The notes below the pieces were generated by a model. The model saw only the letters and a program-made list of their open reading frames with translations. It had not been told where the DNA came from and ran no database searches. 64,000 nucleotides of DNA from Paraburkholderia megapolitana. GTDB lineage: Bacteria > Pseudomonadota > Gammaproteobacteria > Burkholderiales > Burkholderiaceae. This document shows, one piece after another, positions 28,236-36,797 of this stretch (position 1 is its first letter; every line of letters starts with the position of its first letter). Where the stretch lies: positions 4,269,001 to 4,333,000 of the forward strand of contig NZ_CP041745.1 of the NCBI RefSeq assembly GCF_007556815.1, in the 5' to 3' direction. The position numbers were made by a program, and so were the translations under genes.

Positions 28236-28500
28236 GGTGAACGCGAAGCACACCGGCCAGTTCGACCGTAACGAAATCCCGGAGCTGGGTGATGAATTCT
28301 TCCAGGAGGCGGACGAACATCACGCGGGCGTGCTCGTAAAACGAGGGCGCGGCCGACCGGCGGGCTCGAACAAGATTCAGATGAATCTGCGCATCGACAT
28401 TGACGTGATCGAAGCTTATAAGGCGCAGGGAGAAGGCTGGCAAACGCGCATGAATGACGCACTGCGCGACTGGGCGAAGTCGCACGGCATGATGGGTTAA
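28195..28500 (+). CDS. brnA: BrnA family antitoxin
   Basis: BrnA neutralises BrnT and represses the operon through a ribbon-helix-helix-type DNA-binding domain. The protein is 101 residues. The C-terminal half shows the family pattern: RGRPAGSNKIQMNLRIDID, then VIEAYKAQGEGWQTRMNDAL. The N-terminus, which should wrap the toxin, is charged. It follows brnT, the usual toxin-first order of this family. The large overlap makes the ATG at 28195 plausible. Confidence 0.83.
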   Translation: MNARKSGLQSDLVKVNAKHTGQFDRNEIPELGDEFFQEADEHHAGVLVKRGRGRPAGSNKIQMNLRIDIDVIEAYKAQGEGWQTRMNDALRDWAKSHGMMG

Positions 28501-28560
28501 CCAGGCTCTCGGCACCGGTTCGGCTGCCGCCTTTTCGCGAAGCTTTGGACAAAGAGAAAC

Positions 28561-29397
28561 ATGAGTGCGGATCTTGATGAAATAAGAGCCTTTCACGCAA
28601 AGCTGATGGCCGCCGCCAGCAACTCCGACGATCCTCGTCTGGAGCGAGTTTTCGAACTTGTTCCTCGCCATGCGTTCCTTCCGCCTGGTCCGTGGAAGAT
28701 CATGGTGAACACACGCTACTGCGAGACCCCCAGCGACGATCCCGCCTACGTTTACCGAAATCATGTCGTGGCACTCGATGCAGGAAAGGGCATCAATAAC
28801 GGAGAACCCTTTCTGCACGCAGCGTGGATTGGCGCAACCAATCCACGGCCCGGCGACAGGATATGCCACATAGGCGCAGGCACCGGCTTTTACACCGCCA
28901 TTCTTTCCGTCCTGGCATCGCCGGGGGGCAGCGTCGAAGCTTTTGAAATCGACGCAGCTTTATCAAAAGCAGCGCGACAAAATCTTGAACCGTACGAGGG
29001 TGTCCGCGTCACTCATGCAGACGCAACACAGATCGACCTGCCCCCAGCCGATTTAATCTACGTGAATGCGGGCGTTCTCGCGCCCCCGCCTTCGTGGCTA
29101 CAAGCGTTGCGCCCAGGAGGCCGGATGATTTTCCCCTGGCGTCCCGCAAACGATGTCGGACTTGCCATGCTCATCACGCGAACCGGCGAACGAGGTTTTG
29201 ACGCCAGGCCTCTCATGAGCGCGTGGTTCATTCCTTGTGTCGGCGGTGCCTCGACGAATGATCACTTTGCGACGGAGCCCGATTCCAGCGCGGCATGGTC
29301 AGTCCGGTCTGTCTGGCTAACGGCAGAGCGCGCGCCGGATGAAACAGCCGTCGTTACATACAAGCACGTGTGGTTTTCCTCGGCATCTGCTGTCTGA
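28561..29397 (+). CDS. SAM-dependent methyltransferase, protein-isoaspartate methyltransferase-like
   Basis: This 278-residue protein has a Rossmann-type methyltransferase core. Motif I is at about 101-115 (ICHIGAGTGFYTAIL, with G105-x-G107-x-G109), and the acidic residue after strand 2 lies in VEAFEID (E129). The segment VVALDAGKGINNGEPFLHAA occupies the place of the substrate loop of protein-L-isoaspartate O-methyltransferases, but the typical SQP-type signature is changed. The substrate is therefore uncertain. It begins 60 bases after brnA on the same strand and could be co-transcribed. Confidence 0.75.
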   Translation: MSADLDEIRAFHAKLMAAASNSDDPRLERVFELVPRHAFLPPGPWKIMVNTRYCETPSDDPAYVYRNHVVALDAGKGINNGEPFLHAAWIGATNPRPGDRICHIGAGTGFYTAILSVLASPGGSVEAFEIDAALSKAARQNLEPYEGVRVTHADATQIDLPPADLIYVNAGVLAPPPSWLQALRPGGRMIFPWRPANDVGLAMLITRTGERGFDARPLMSAWFIPCVGGASTNDHFATEPDSSAAWSVRSVWLTAERAPDETAVVTYKHVWFSSASAV

Positions 29398-29526
29398 TCC
29401 TGGCATGAACACTACAACCGCGCTTTCACCGTTTGCCAGACAGCCGCTGGTCGGCCATTCATTGCCCCCTGTCGACACGGATACGACCGCGACCGTTGCT
29501 AGCGGTCCGGCCGATACGCTATAAAA

Positions 29527-30648
29527 CTAGCGCGTCGAAAACAACGAAATACCGCCGTTGGGGAATCCTGCCGCGCCGGGTTGAAACGGCACATACACTT
29601 GCCCAAGCGTGCTGTCGATGGCGACGGAGTGCGCCCCCGTGCCCACCGGAATCTTGACGAGCAACTGCCGTGACGTGCCATCGATTACAGCCATCTGCGG
29701 GCTAAATCCTGACGCTGCTGCAATGCCGCTCGTGACGTAGTGTCGAGCCGGCAGGAAATAGCGGTTGGAAGCCGGATCGTAACCAACCTGGTCCACCCCG
29801 CCAAACGGCAGGCTGGCTTGAATCGCGCCACTCGTACGGTCGAGGATCAACGTGATGAGCGGGTCTCCGGCCGGCGGATCGCATCCAATGAGCACGTCAT
29901 TATTCGGACCAAGCACGATGCCCGCCGGTGCGCATTTCCCTAGCGGAAACGACTTGCTGACAGAAGGATTTCCCGCCACCGCGGAGCTGGCCGTGATGAC
30001 GTCAAGCTCGCCTTCGGGATTGGCAGCAGTACCGTCGTTGTTGATCAAAAAACTCTTCGAGGCAGGATCATAGGCGCACGCTTCGAGCCCCGACGAACCA
30101 TTGAAAGAGAGCTTTGCTACCGGCTTTTGCGTCAGCGTCGAAATTAACGTGACGAATGGCGGCGAGTCTCCGGGGTTCGCAAACATCGCGAGATGATCGT
30201 CGGGATCGTAGCAGCCCTCATCGACGCGCGATCCGGAATTGCTGATGACGATTGTGTTGACCGTCTTCTGCGCAGCCGTATCGATTACTTTGACCGAGTC
30301 CACGTCGCCGACATAGATCGTGTTCGTACCGGTGATACCTACGATTCCGTCTGGACCGGATTCGTTTGTCGTGGCACCGGCACCGATGAACGGCCCCACG
30401 ATCTGCGCGAGCAACGTGTTCGATTGAGTGTCCACGACATCGACTGCCTTGTTATTGCGGTCGGAGAGAAAGTACTTACCGGCCTCGACGTAGCCAATGT
30501 CAAAACTGAATGGTGGACTCGAAGCATTGGGCACGGCGATGTTTGTGAGCAGCTTCGGCGGTGTCGGTGCGCTAATGTCGTCTCCACCTCCGCAGCCGGT
30601 CAATGCAGTCACGGCGAGCAACATCAAAGTTGCCAGGCGCTTTTCCAT
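29527..30648 (-). CDS. Lipoprotein with beta-propeller-like repeats
   Basis: The 373-residue protein starts at the ATG at 30648, with GGAGACG upstream; the longer frame lacks a signal. A lipoprotein signal (MLLAVTALTGC, Cys19) predicts anchoring in the envelope. The mature part has repeating units such as AVDVVDTQSNTLLAQIV, VKVIDTAAQKTVNTIVI and HSVAIDSTLGQVYVPF, the pattern of YVTN/NHL-like beta-propellers. No catalytic motif is evident; a binding role is guessed. It is convergent with the methyltransferase gene. Confidence 0.75.
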   Translation of the reverse strand: MEKRLATLMLLAVTALTGCGGGDDISAPTPPKLLTNIAVPNASSPPFSFDIGYVEAGKYFLSDRNNKAVDVVDTQSNTLLAQIVGPFIGAGATTNESGPDGIVGITGTNTIYVGDVDSVKVIDTAAQKTVNTIVISNSGSRVDEGCYDPDDHLAMFANPGDSPPFVTLISTLTQKPVAKLSFNGSSGLEACAYDPASKSFLINNDGTAANPEGELDVITASSAVAGNPSVSKSFPLGKCAPAGIVLGPNNDVLIGCDPPAGDPLITLILDRTSGAIQASLPFGGVDQVGYDPASNRYFLPARHYVTSGIAAASGFSPQMAVIDGTSRQLLVKIPVGTGAHSVAIDSTLGQVYVPFQPGAAGFPNGGISLFSTR

Positions 30649-31131
30649 GTTTTCGTCTCCATTTCGTTTATTGGTCTGACCGTCGGTCCATGGAGCGGCG
30701 TGAGTCTTCAAGCTTCTTGCGCTCTCGATCGGCGACTAGCAAAAAACGATTCCTTAAGAAACCTTAAGAAATCGCCATCTGATCCGCTTTACGGCTCACA
30801 CAATGGCGGTGCGATGGAGAATCGAAAAGTAAAACTTATTTATGGTCCGCATTGCGTTAACGCTATACGTGTAATGAAATTGAATTTTCCATAGACGTAC
30901 GGCGTGCAATTTCGCACTGCGTGTTTTAGCTACTCTGTGTGACGTCGCAGAGTGCAGTGCGCAGGAGAGTAGATCAGGAAGATTGATGTGACTGACTACT
31001 GCCTGTCGACGTAGAAACGTTCGAAGGCAGCATATCGAGTACTAACCTGTTCAACAGACTATTGATTGACGAGCCATTCGCCAGGCGCGGGAACACCTGT
31101 TTGTTGCACAACGATGCGGTTTAGCTACCCC
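30649..31131. other. Gap between the lipoprotein gene and fliA
   Basis: About 480 A/T-richer bases have no convincing gene on either strand. The left end should carry the promoter of the lipoprotein gene, including two CTTAAGAAA-like repeats near 30755 and 30765. No terminator with a U-run was found for the fliA operon, which ends at 31132. Confidence 0.45.
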
Positions 31132-31866
31132 TCACCCCGCCTCCGCATTCGCCCAAGCCATCTCCCGCAAGCGCGTGCGCAACCGCGCCACCGCCTGGCT
31201 GTGCAACTGACACACCCGCGACTCGCTAACCTCCATCACCGCCCCAATCTCGCGCAGGTTCATCCCGCGTTCGTAGTAAAGCGACATCAGCAGCTTTTCG
31301 CGTTCCGGCAACCGATCGATAGCCTCAATGAGCGCAGTACGCAAACTATCGTCAAGCAGCGCCGACAAAGGATCCGAATGATCGACGCAATACCGATCGA
31401 GAAACGGCTCATCCTCAGCGGACCGATCGAAGTCTTCGTAGTAAATCAGCTGGCTGCCATGCAGGTCCTGCAGCATCGACTGGTATTCGTCGAGCGGCAT
31501 GTTCAGGTGATCGGCGATCTCCGCTTCGCTGGCCGAGTGTCCGAGCCGTTGTTCGACCCGATGCACCGCCGCCTCGACTTCGCGCGACGTGCGGCGCAGG
31601 CTGCGCGGCAGCCAGTCGTTGCTGCGCAGCTCGTCGAGCATCGCGCCGCGAATCCGCTGGCTCGCGTAGGTTTCGAACTGCGCGCCCTGATCTTCCTTGT
31701 AACGACTCGCCGCATCGAGCAAGCCGATCATGCCGGCCTGGATCAGATCGTCGAGATCGACGCTCGCCGGCATCCTGGCCACGAGCTGCAGACCGAGCCG
31801 CCTGACGAGCGGCGCGTATTTGGTCAGGACGTCGGCCTGGGAGATCTTTCCCTGCGCGTTGTACAT
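31132..31866 (-). CDS. fliA: Flagellar sigma factor FliA (sigma-28)
   Basis: FliA directs RNA polymerase to late flagellar and chemotaxis promoters. It has 244 residues. Region 2 (SVDLDDLIQAGMIGLLDAAS, then YASQRIRGAMLDELRSNDWL), region 3 and region 4 (REKLLMSLYYERGMNLREIG) are all intact. It is the last gene of flhB-flhA-flhF-flhG-fliA. FlgM is its antagonist, and matching promoters are seen at flgK, ycgR, flgM, motA and fliC. Confidence 0.97.
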   Translation of the reverse strand: MYNAQGKISQADVLTKYAPLVRRLGLQLVARMPASVDLDDLIQAGMIGLLDAASRYKEDQGAQFETYASQRIRGAMLDELRSNDWLPRSLRRTSREVEAAVHRVEQRLGHSASEAEIADHLNMPLDEYQSMLQDLHGSQLIYYEDFDRSAEDEPFLDRYCVDHSDPLSALLDDSLRTALIEAIDRLPEREKLLMSLYYERGMNLREIGAVMEVSESRVCQLHSQAVARLRTRLREMAWANAEAG

Positions 31867-31891
31867 CGTGCTCCCCTTGTCCGCGGCGCCT

Positions 31892-32761
31892 TCAGGCGTG
31901 CTGCGCGGACGGTTGGTCGGCGTGTTGCGCCGCTGTTACGGCCGCGCTCGCCGGCCACGGCGCGCGCGACGACATCGCTGGCCGCATCGGCCAGTACTGC
32001 AATTGCGCGGCGAGGTGCCGGTAGCCGCGCGCCGCCGGTGTCGACGGGAACGCATCGACCACACAGCGCGACAGTTCGAGCGCCCGCACGATCCGCACAT
32101 CGGCGGCGATGCAGCCGGCCGCCTCCAGCGCCACCGACAGATAACGCCCCGCCACCCCCGCGAGGTTGTCGAACGCGGTGCGCGCATCGTCGATGCTCTG
32201 CACGTGATTCACGACCACACGAAACTGCGCGATCGCATGCGCGTAGTGCAACCGCTTCAGGCACGCATAGGTCTCGGTGATCGACTGCGCGGCGACCCGC
32301 ATCACAATCATCACGTCGTGCGCCTGCAGCGCCAGCGCCGACAACGCGCCCTCGCGACCGAGCTGCGCATCGATCAGCACGATGTCGGCGCAACCGTCGA
32401 CCATCGCGGCAAGCTGCGACGGCGTGCAGCCCTCGCGATTCGCCCGCGACGCAGCCAGCACGCCAAAGCCCAGCGGATGCCGCAATACCGCGCGCTCGAG
32501 CGGCAGTTCGCCGCGTGCGACTTCGATGAAACTGCCCGTGCAGCGCACCCCGCCGAGCGTCGAGCTGACCGAGCCCTCGCCGGGGCACTCATCGATCACG
32601 AGCACGTCCTTGCCCTGCTCGGCGAGTGCCGTCGCGAGATTGAGGACCGTCGTCGTGGCGCCCGCCCGCGGCGAACCGCCAGTCACCGAAATCACGCGCG
32701 CGCCACCACCGGCGAGCAGCCTGCGCAGCCCTTCCGCCTGATCGGGCACACGTTTATCCAA
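31892..32761 (-). CDS. flhG: FlhG/FleN-type MinD-like ATPase with degenerate P-loop
   Basis: FlhG controls flagellar number or placement and stimulates the FlhF GTPase. It has 289 residues. The N-terminal activator motif for FlhF is present (DQAEGLRRLL, residues 7-16). The P-loop is unusual: GGSPRAGATTT (28-38) replaces the KGGxGKT of MinD-type proteins, so the catalytic lysine is Ala35 and the signature lysine is also missing. The position of the DTxxG switch reads VLIDAQLG. ATP binding may be weak or absent. It overlaps flhF by 8 bp and precedes fliA by 25 bp. Confidence 0.88.
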   Translation of the reverse strand: MDKRVPDQAEGLRRLLAGGGARVISVTGGSPRAGATTTVLNLATALAEQGKDVLVIDECPGEGSVSSTLGGVRCTGSFIEVARGELPLERAVLRHPLGFGVLAASRANREGCTPSQLAAMVDGCADIVLIDAQLGREGALSALALQAHDVMIVMRVAAQSITETYACLKRLHYAHAIAQFRVVVNHVQSIDDARTAFDNLAGVAGRYLSVALEAAGCIAADVRIVRALELSRCVVDAFPSTPAARGYRHLAAQLQYWPMRPAMSSRAPWPASAAVTAAQHADQPSAQHA

Positions 32762-34523
32762 AGCGGACCTCGTGCATATCGGCCGTCGAGCGCGCCGACA
32801 GCGCCGACAGCAGCGGCGGAATGTCGTCGTCCTGCGGCACGAAAGGCGAGCTGTCGCGCGGAATGCAGAACGCGCTCTTGATCAGGAATTTCTTCGTCGC
32901 GACGTAGAGGTTCTCCGGCACCTTCTGTCCGGTCGACACGTAATGCACGGGCAAGCGGTAACGGATCACCGTATCGAGCGTGCTGCCCAGGTTGGTCGCT
33001 TCGTCGAGCTTGGTCAGGATGCAACCGGCGAGCGGCTGCTGGTCCGGTGCACGCTGATACGCCTGCACGACTTCGTTCAGCGTGTCGCCATGACAGGTCG
33101 CATTCAGCAGCAACAGACGCTGCACCGTCTGACCGGCGCGGCACAGCATCGCGATCTGGTCAGCCACCTGCCGGTCGCGCTGGCTCATGCCGATCGTGTC
33201 GATCAGCACGATGTGTTTGTTGCGCAGCTCGGACAGCGCGAGTTGCAGATCGGCGCTGTCCTTCACCGCGTGCACGGACACGCCGAGAATCTTCCCGAAA
33301 ATGCGCAGTTGCTCGTGACCGCCGATCCGGTAGCTGTCGGTGGTGAGCAGCGCGACCTTGCTCGCGCCGAAGCGCATCACGCAGCGTGCGGCGAGCTTTG
33401 CGGTCGTCGTCGTCTTGCCGACTCCCGTCGGTCCCATCAGCGCGAACACGCCGCCGCGCTCCATCAGCTCGTCTTCGTTTTCCATCACCGGCAGGTTCGT
33501 CGCGAGTACCGAACGCACCCAGTTCATGCCGGCTTCCATGCCGTCGGTCTCCGGCATGTTGTCGATCATCATCTGCACGAGCTGCGCCGAGAAGCCGGCG
33601 GCGAACAGGTGTTTGGTCAACGCGGCGTGTGTCGGCCCACGGCGCTGGCGGTCCGCCCACAGCAGGCCGGTGAAGTGCTCTTCCATCATCCCGCGCATCG
33701 ACGCGAGTTCGTGCATCACGGTGTCGTTGACGATCTGCTCGACGCGCTGGTTGATCGCTTCAGTCATCGATGCTGCAGTGCCGGCAGAAAACGCGGTCGA
33801 CGCAGTGGATGCAGTCGATGCAGAAGATGGAGCCGGCGGGTTCGGCATACGGCGTGCTTCGTCAGCGGCCGCTGTGGTCGGTACGCCCGCCCGTTGCGCA
33901 GCGCGGCGCGCGGCTAGCTGCGCGCCTTCACGAGCCCATTCCGGTGTCTCGGCACGCGATGCTTCCGTGGGCGTCTGCAGTTCGCCCGGTGTGCCCAGGC
34001 CCTTCGCCATTGCAACAGCCGGCGTCATCGCGCCATGCTCGGCCTGAACTGCGACCTTACGTGCGTGATCGATAAGCCAGGGGTTCGATTCCGCGAGCGT
34101 GCGCGGCGCGGCGGTGGTGTCTTTGCTACGCGTAGCTTCGGCACGGGCAGCCGGTGCTCGCATTGCAGCGGCGGGCCGGGCGTCGGCATGGTCGTTCGAC
34201 ATACGCTCGGTGCCCGCTTCGGGACTCGCGCCGAATACCGACGAGAACACATCCGGCATGCCGCTCGCGTACGGATTCGCCAATGCGGAGCCCGGTGTTG
34301 TGCTCGAGGTCACAGCCGCACGCGGTGCCGTCACTGCGGCGGCGGCCGGTGCCGCAGCACCAGGCTTGATCGAAGCCAGCTCGCTGTCGGCCAGCGCGAC
34401 GATCTCGACGGTACCGTCGTCGACCGTGCGATTCGACAGCACGACGGCGTCCGGACCCAGCGCCTCGCGCACGAGACGCAGCGCGTCGCGGGTGGTGGCG
34501 CCGATAAATTTTCGGATGTTCAA
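32754..34523 (-). CDS. flhF: Flagellar SRP-type GTPase FlhF
   Basis: FlhF is an SRP-family GTPase that marks where the flagellum is built. It is 589 residues when read from a TTG start at 34523 (NIRKFIGATTRDALRLVREA), which matches the family N-terminus and has GGGAG 7 bases upstream; the ATG at 34586 would add 21 unlike residues. A long variable Ala/Thr-rich region (about 60-270) precedes the NG domain with G1 GPTGVGKTTTTAKLAARC (about 360-377), TTDSYRIGGHEQL, DTIGMSQRDRQ and TKLDEATNLG. It overlaps flhG by 8 bp. Confidence 0.94.
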   Translation of the reverse strand: MNIRKFIGATTRDALRLVREALGPDAVVLSNRTVDDGTVEIVALADSELASIKPGAAAPAAAAVTAPRAAVTSSTTPGSALANPYASGMPDVFSSVFGASPEAGTERMSNDHADARPAAAMRAPAARAEATRSKDTTAAPRTLAESNPWLIDHARKVAVQAEHGAMTPAVAMAKGLGTPGELQTPTEASRAETPEWAREGAQLAARRAAQRAGVPTTAAADEARRMPNPPAPSSASTASTASTAFSAGTAASMTEAINQRVEQIVNDTVMHELASMRGMMEEHFTGLLWADRQRRGPTHAALTKHLFAAGFSAQLVQMMIDNMPETDGMEAGMNWVRSVLATNLPVMENEDELMERGGVFALMGPTGVGKTTTTAKLAARCVMRFGASKVALLTTDSYRIGGHEQLRIFGKILGVSVHAVKDSADLQLALSELRNKHIVLIDTIGMSQRDRQVADQIAMLCRAGQTVQRLLLLNATCHGDTLNEVVQAYQRAPDQQPLAGCILTKLDEATNLGSTLDTVIRYRLPVHYVSTGQKVPENLYVATKKFLIKSAFCIPRDSSPFVPQDDDIPPLLSALSARSTADMHEVRFG

Positions 34524-34588
34524 GCTGGACTCCCGGCGAGATGAACGGAGCGGCCACGTACCCTCACATACCGCTTCCCATGACAACG

Positions 34589-34637
34589 ATTATTGCCAAA
34601 GGTGTCGAGCGACGATCGATGGATAAGGAAGGGGAAA
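34589..34637 (-). promoter_or_regulatory. Putative class-II (FlhDC-type) promoter for flhF
   Basis: On the minus strand, TTTCCCCTTCCTTATCCATC (34637 leftward) ending at GAT (34615) is followed 20 bases later by AATAAT (34594-34589). The element lies in the short flhA-flhF gap. The same box with identical 20-base spacing lies upstream of flhB. It implies that flhF-flhG-fliA have a promoter of their own besides read-through from flhBA. Confidence 0.5.
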
Positions 34638-34694
34638 GACGGGCAATTCGACTGATCGGCGGCGGTAGCGGCAGCAGCGGTGCCGCCGCCGCGC

Positions 34695-36797
34695 TCAGCC
34701 GTGCGCGCCGATCAGGTTGACGACCTTGATGGTCCGGGTGTCGGGCACTTCCGCATACGACAGCACTTTCAGTTGCGGCAGGCTGCGGCGCAGGAAGCGC
34801 GCGAGCATCGCGCGCAGCGAATGCTGGACGAGCAGCACGGGTGCGAGCCCGAGGTTCTGCTGGCGCGTCATCGCCTTCTGCGTTTCGGTGAGCAGCGTGT
34901 GCGCGAGGCCCGGTTCGAGGCCGGGGTTCGCACCGGTCGCGAGCGCCTGCGACAGCACCCGTTCGAGATTCGAATCGAGGCCCATCACCTGCATGTCGCC
35001 GCTGCCCGGGAACCACTGCTGCGTGATCGCGCGGCCAAGCGCGAGCCGCACGACAGCCGTGAGATCGTGAGCATCGGGCATCTTCCCTGCGTGCTCGGCG
35101 AGCGCTTCGAGGATCGTGCGCATGTCGCGGATCGGTACGCCCTCTTCCAGCAGGCTTTGCAGCACCTTCTGCAGCGTGGTCAGCGAGATCGTCTTCGGCA
35201 CGAGGTCTTCGACGAGCGACGGCGTGTCCTTCGACATCCGCTCGATCAGCGCCTGCACTTCCTGCCGACCCAGTAGTTCGGACGCATGTGTGACAACGAG
35301 GTGATTCAGATGCGTCGCCACGACGGTGCTCGAATCGACCACCGTATAGCCGTACACCTGCGCCTGTTCGCGCATGTTCGTATCGATCCAGATAGCCGGC
35401 AGGCCGAATGCCGGGTCTTGCGTCGGTGTGCCTGGCAGCGCCGCGGTGACCTGGCCTGGATTGATCGCGAGCCACTGGCCCGGATACGCCTCGCCGATGC
35501 CGACCTCGACGCCCTTCAGCGCAATCCGGTAGCCGTTCGGGCGCAGCTCCAGGTTGTCGCGAATGTGGATCACCGGCGGCAGGAAGCCGATTTCCTGCGC
35601 GAATTTCTTGCGGATGCTCTTGATCCGCTTGAGCAGTTCGCCGTCGGAGTTCTTGTCGACGAGCGGGATCAGCCGATAGCCCACTTCGAGACCGAGCGTG
35701 TCGATCAGCGTCACGTCTTCCCAGCTCGCTTCGCTGTTCTCGACCGGCGTCATCGCGGCCGGTATGACATCGACCAGTGCCGACGCGCCCTTGCGGTCCG
35801 CCGCGCGCTTGCTCATCACGCGGCCGAGCTGGATCGCGCCGCCGCCAAGCAGCAGGAACGCGAAGTGCGGCATGCCGGGAATCAGCCCCATCAGCACGAG
35901 AATGCTGCCGGTGATCATCAGCACGCGCGGGTTCGTGAACAGCTGGCCGGTGAGCTGCGTGCCGATGTCTTCGTTGGTCGCGACGCGCGACACGATTACG
36001 CCGGCCGCCGTCGAAATGACCAGCGACGGAATCTGCGCGACAAGGCCATCGCCGATCGTGAGCAGCGTATAGGTCTTGCCCGCCGACGCGAAGTCCATGC
36101 CGTGCTGCGCCATCCCGACGATCAACCCGCCGAGAATATTGATCACCATGATCAGCAGCCCGGCGATCGCATCGCCGCGCACGAACTTGCTCGCGCCATC
36201 CATCGAGCCGTAGAACTCGGCTTCCTGCGCGACTTCGAGGCGTCGCTTCCTGGCCTGTTCTTCGTTGACGAGACCGGCGTTGAGGTCGGCGTCGATGGCC
36301 ATCTGCTTGCCAGGCATCGCATCGAGCGTGAAGCGCGCCGACACTTCGGCGATGCGGCCCGCGCCCTTCGTGATCACCATGAAGTTGATCACCATCAGGA
36401 TGATGAACACGACAATGCCGACCGCGAAATTGCCGCCCACGAGGAAGTGCCCGAACGCCTCGATCACCTGCCCGGCTGCATCTGGACCGGTGTGACCTTC
36501 GAGCAGCACGACGCGCGTCGATGCGACGTTCAGCGACAGGCGCAGCAGCGTCGAGAACAGCAGCACGCTCGGGAACGCGGCGAAATCGAGCGGCTTCATC
36601 GTGTACATGCTGACGAGCAGCACCATCACCGACAGCGCGATGTTGAACGTGAACAGCAAGTCGAGCAGGAACGGCGGCAACGGCAGGATCATCATGCCGA
36701 GGATCATGCAGATCAGCACCGGCCCGGCGAGTGCCCGCAGGTTGGTGCCGGCCAGCACGTCGGGCCGTCGCGAGAGGAAACCGGCGCGCGTGTTCAT
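34695..36797 (-). CDS. flhA: Flagellar export gate protein FlhA
   Basis: FlhA is the nonameric export-gate protein that uses the proton gradient and docks chaperone-substrate complexes. It has 700 residues. Eight N-terminal membrane helices start at LAGPVLICMILGMMILPLPP, and the conserved FHIPEP-like loop reads VSARFTLDAMPGKQMAIDAD. A cytoplasmic domain follows (about 350-700). It overlaps flhB by 4 bp. Confidence 0.97.
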   Translation of the reverse strand: MNTRAGFLSRRPDVLAGTNLRALAGPVLICMILGMMILPLPPFLLDLLFTFNIALSVMVLLVSMYTMKPLDFAAFPSVLLFSTLLRLSLNVASTRVVLLEGHTGPDAAGQVIEAFGHFLVGGNFAVGIVVFIILMVINFMVITKGAGRIAEVSARFTLDAMPGKQMAIDADLNAGLVNEEQARKRRLEVAQEAEFYGSMDGASKFVRGDAIAGLLIMVINILGGLIVGMAQHGMDFASAGKTYTLLTIGDGLVAQIPSLVISTAAGVIVSRVATNEDIGTQLTGQLFTNPRVLMITGSILVLMGLIPGMPHFAFLLLGGGAIQLGRVMSKRAADRKGASALVDVIPAAMTPVENSEASWEDVTLIDTLGLEVGYRLIPLVDKNSDGELLKRIKSIRKKFAQEIGFLPPVIHIRDNLELRPNGYRIALKGVEVGIGEAYPGQWLAINPGQVTAALPGTPTQDPAFGLPAIWIDTNMREQAQVYGYTVVDSSTVVATHLNHLVVTHASELLGRQEVQALIERMSKDTPSLVEDLVPKTISLTTLQKVLQSLLEEGVPIRDMRTILEALAEHAGKMPDAHDLTAVVRLALGRAITQQWFPGSGDMQVMGLDSNLERVLSQALATGANPGLEPGLAHTLLTETQKAMTRQQNLGLAPVLLVQHSLRAMLARFLRRSLPQLKVLSYAEVPDTRTIKVVNLIGAHG

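Noticed and set aside
29405..29524. 39-codon open frame between the methyltransferase and lipoprotein genes
   Set aside because: Too short, no ribosome site, no recognisable features; convergent gap.
31892..32761. Considered whether the ATPase gene is a ParA/MinD unrelated to flagella
   Set aside because: The N-terminal DQAEGLRRLL motif and placement between flhF and fliA identify it as FlhG.
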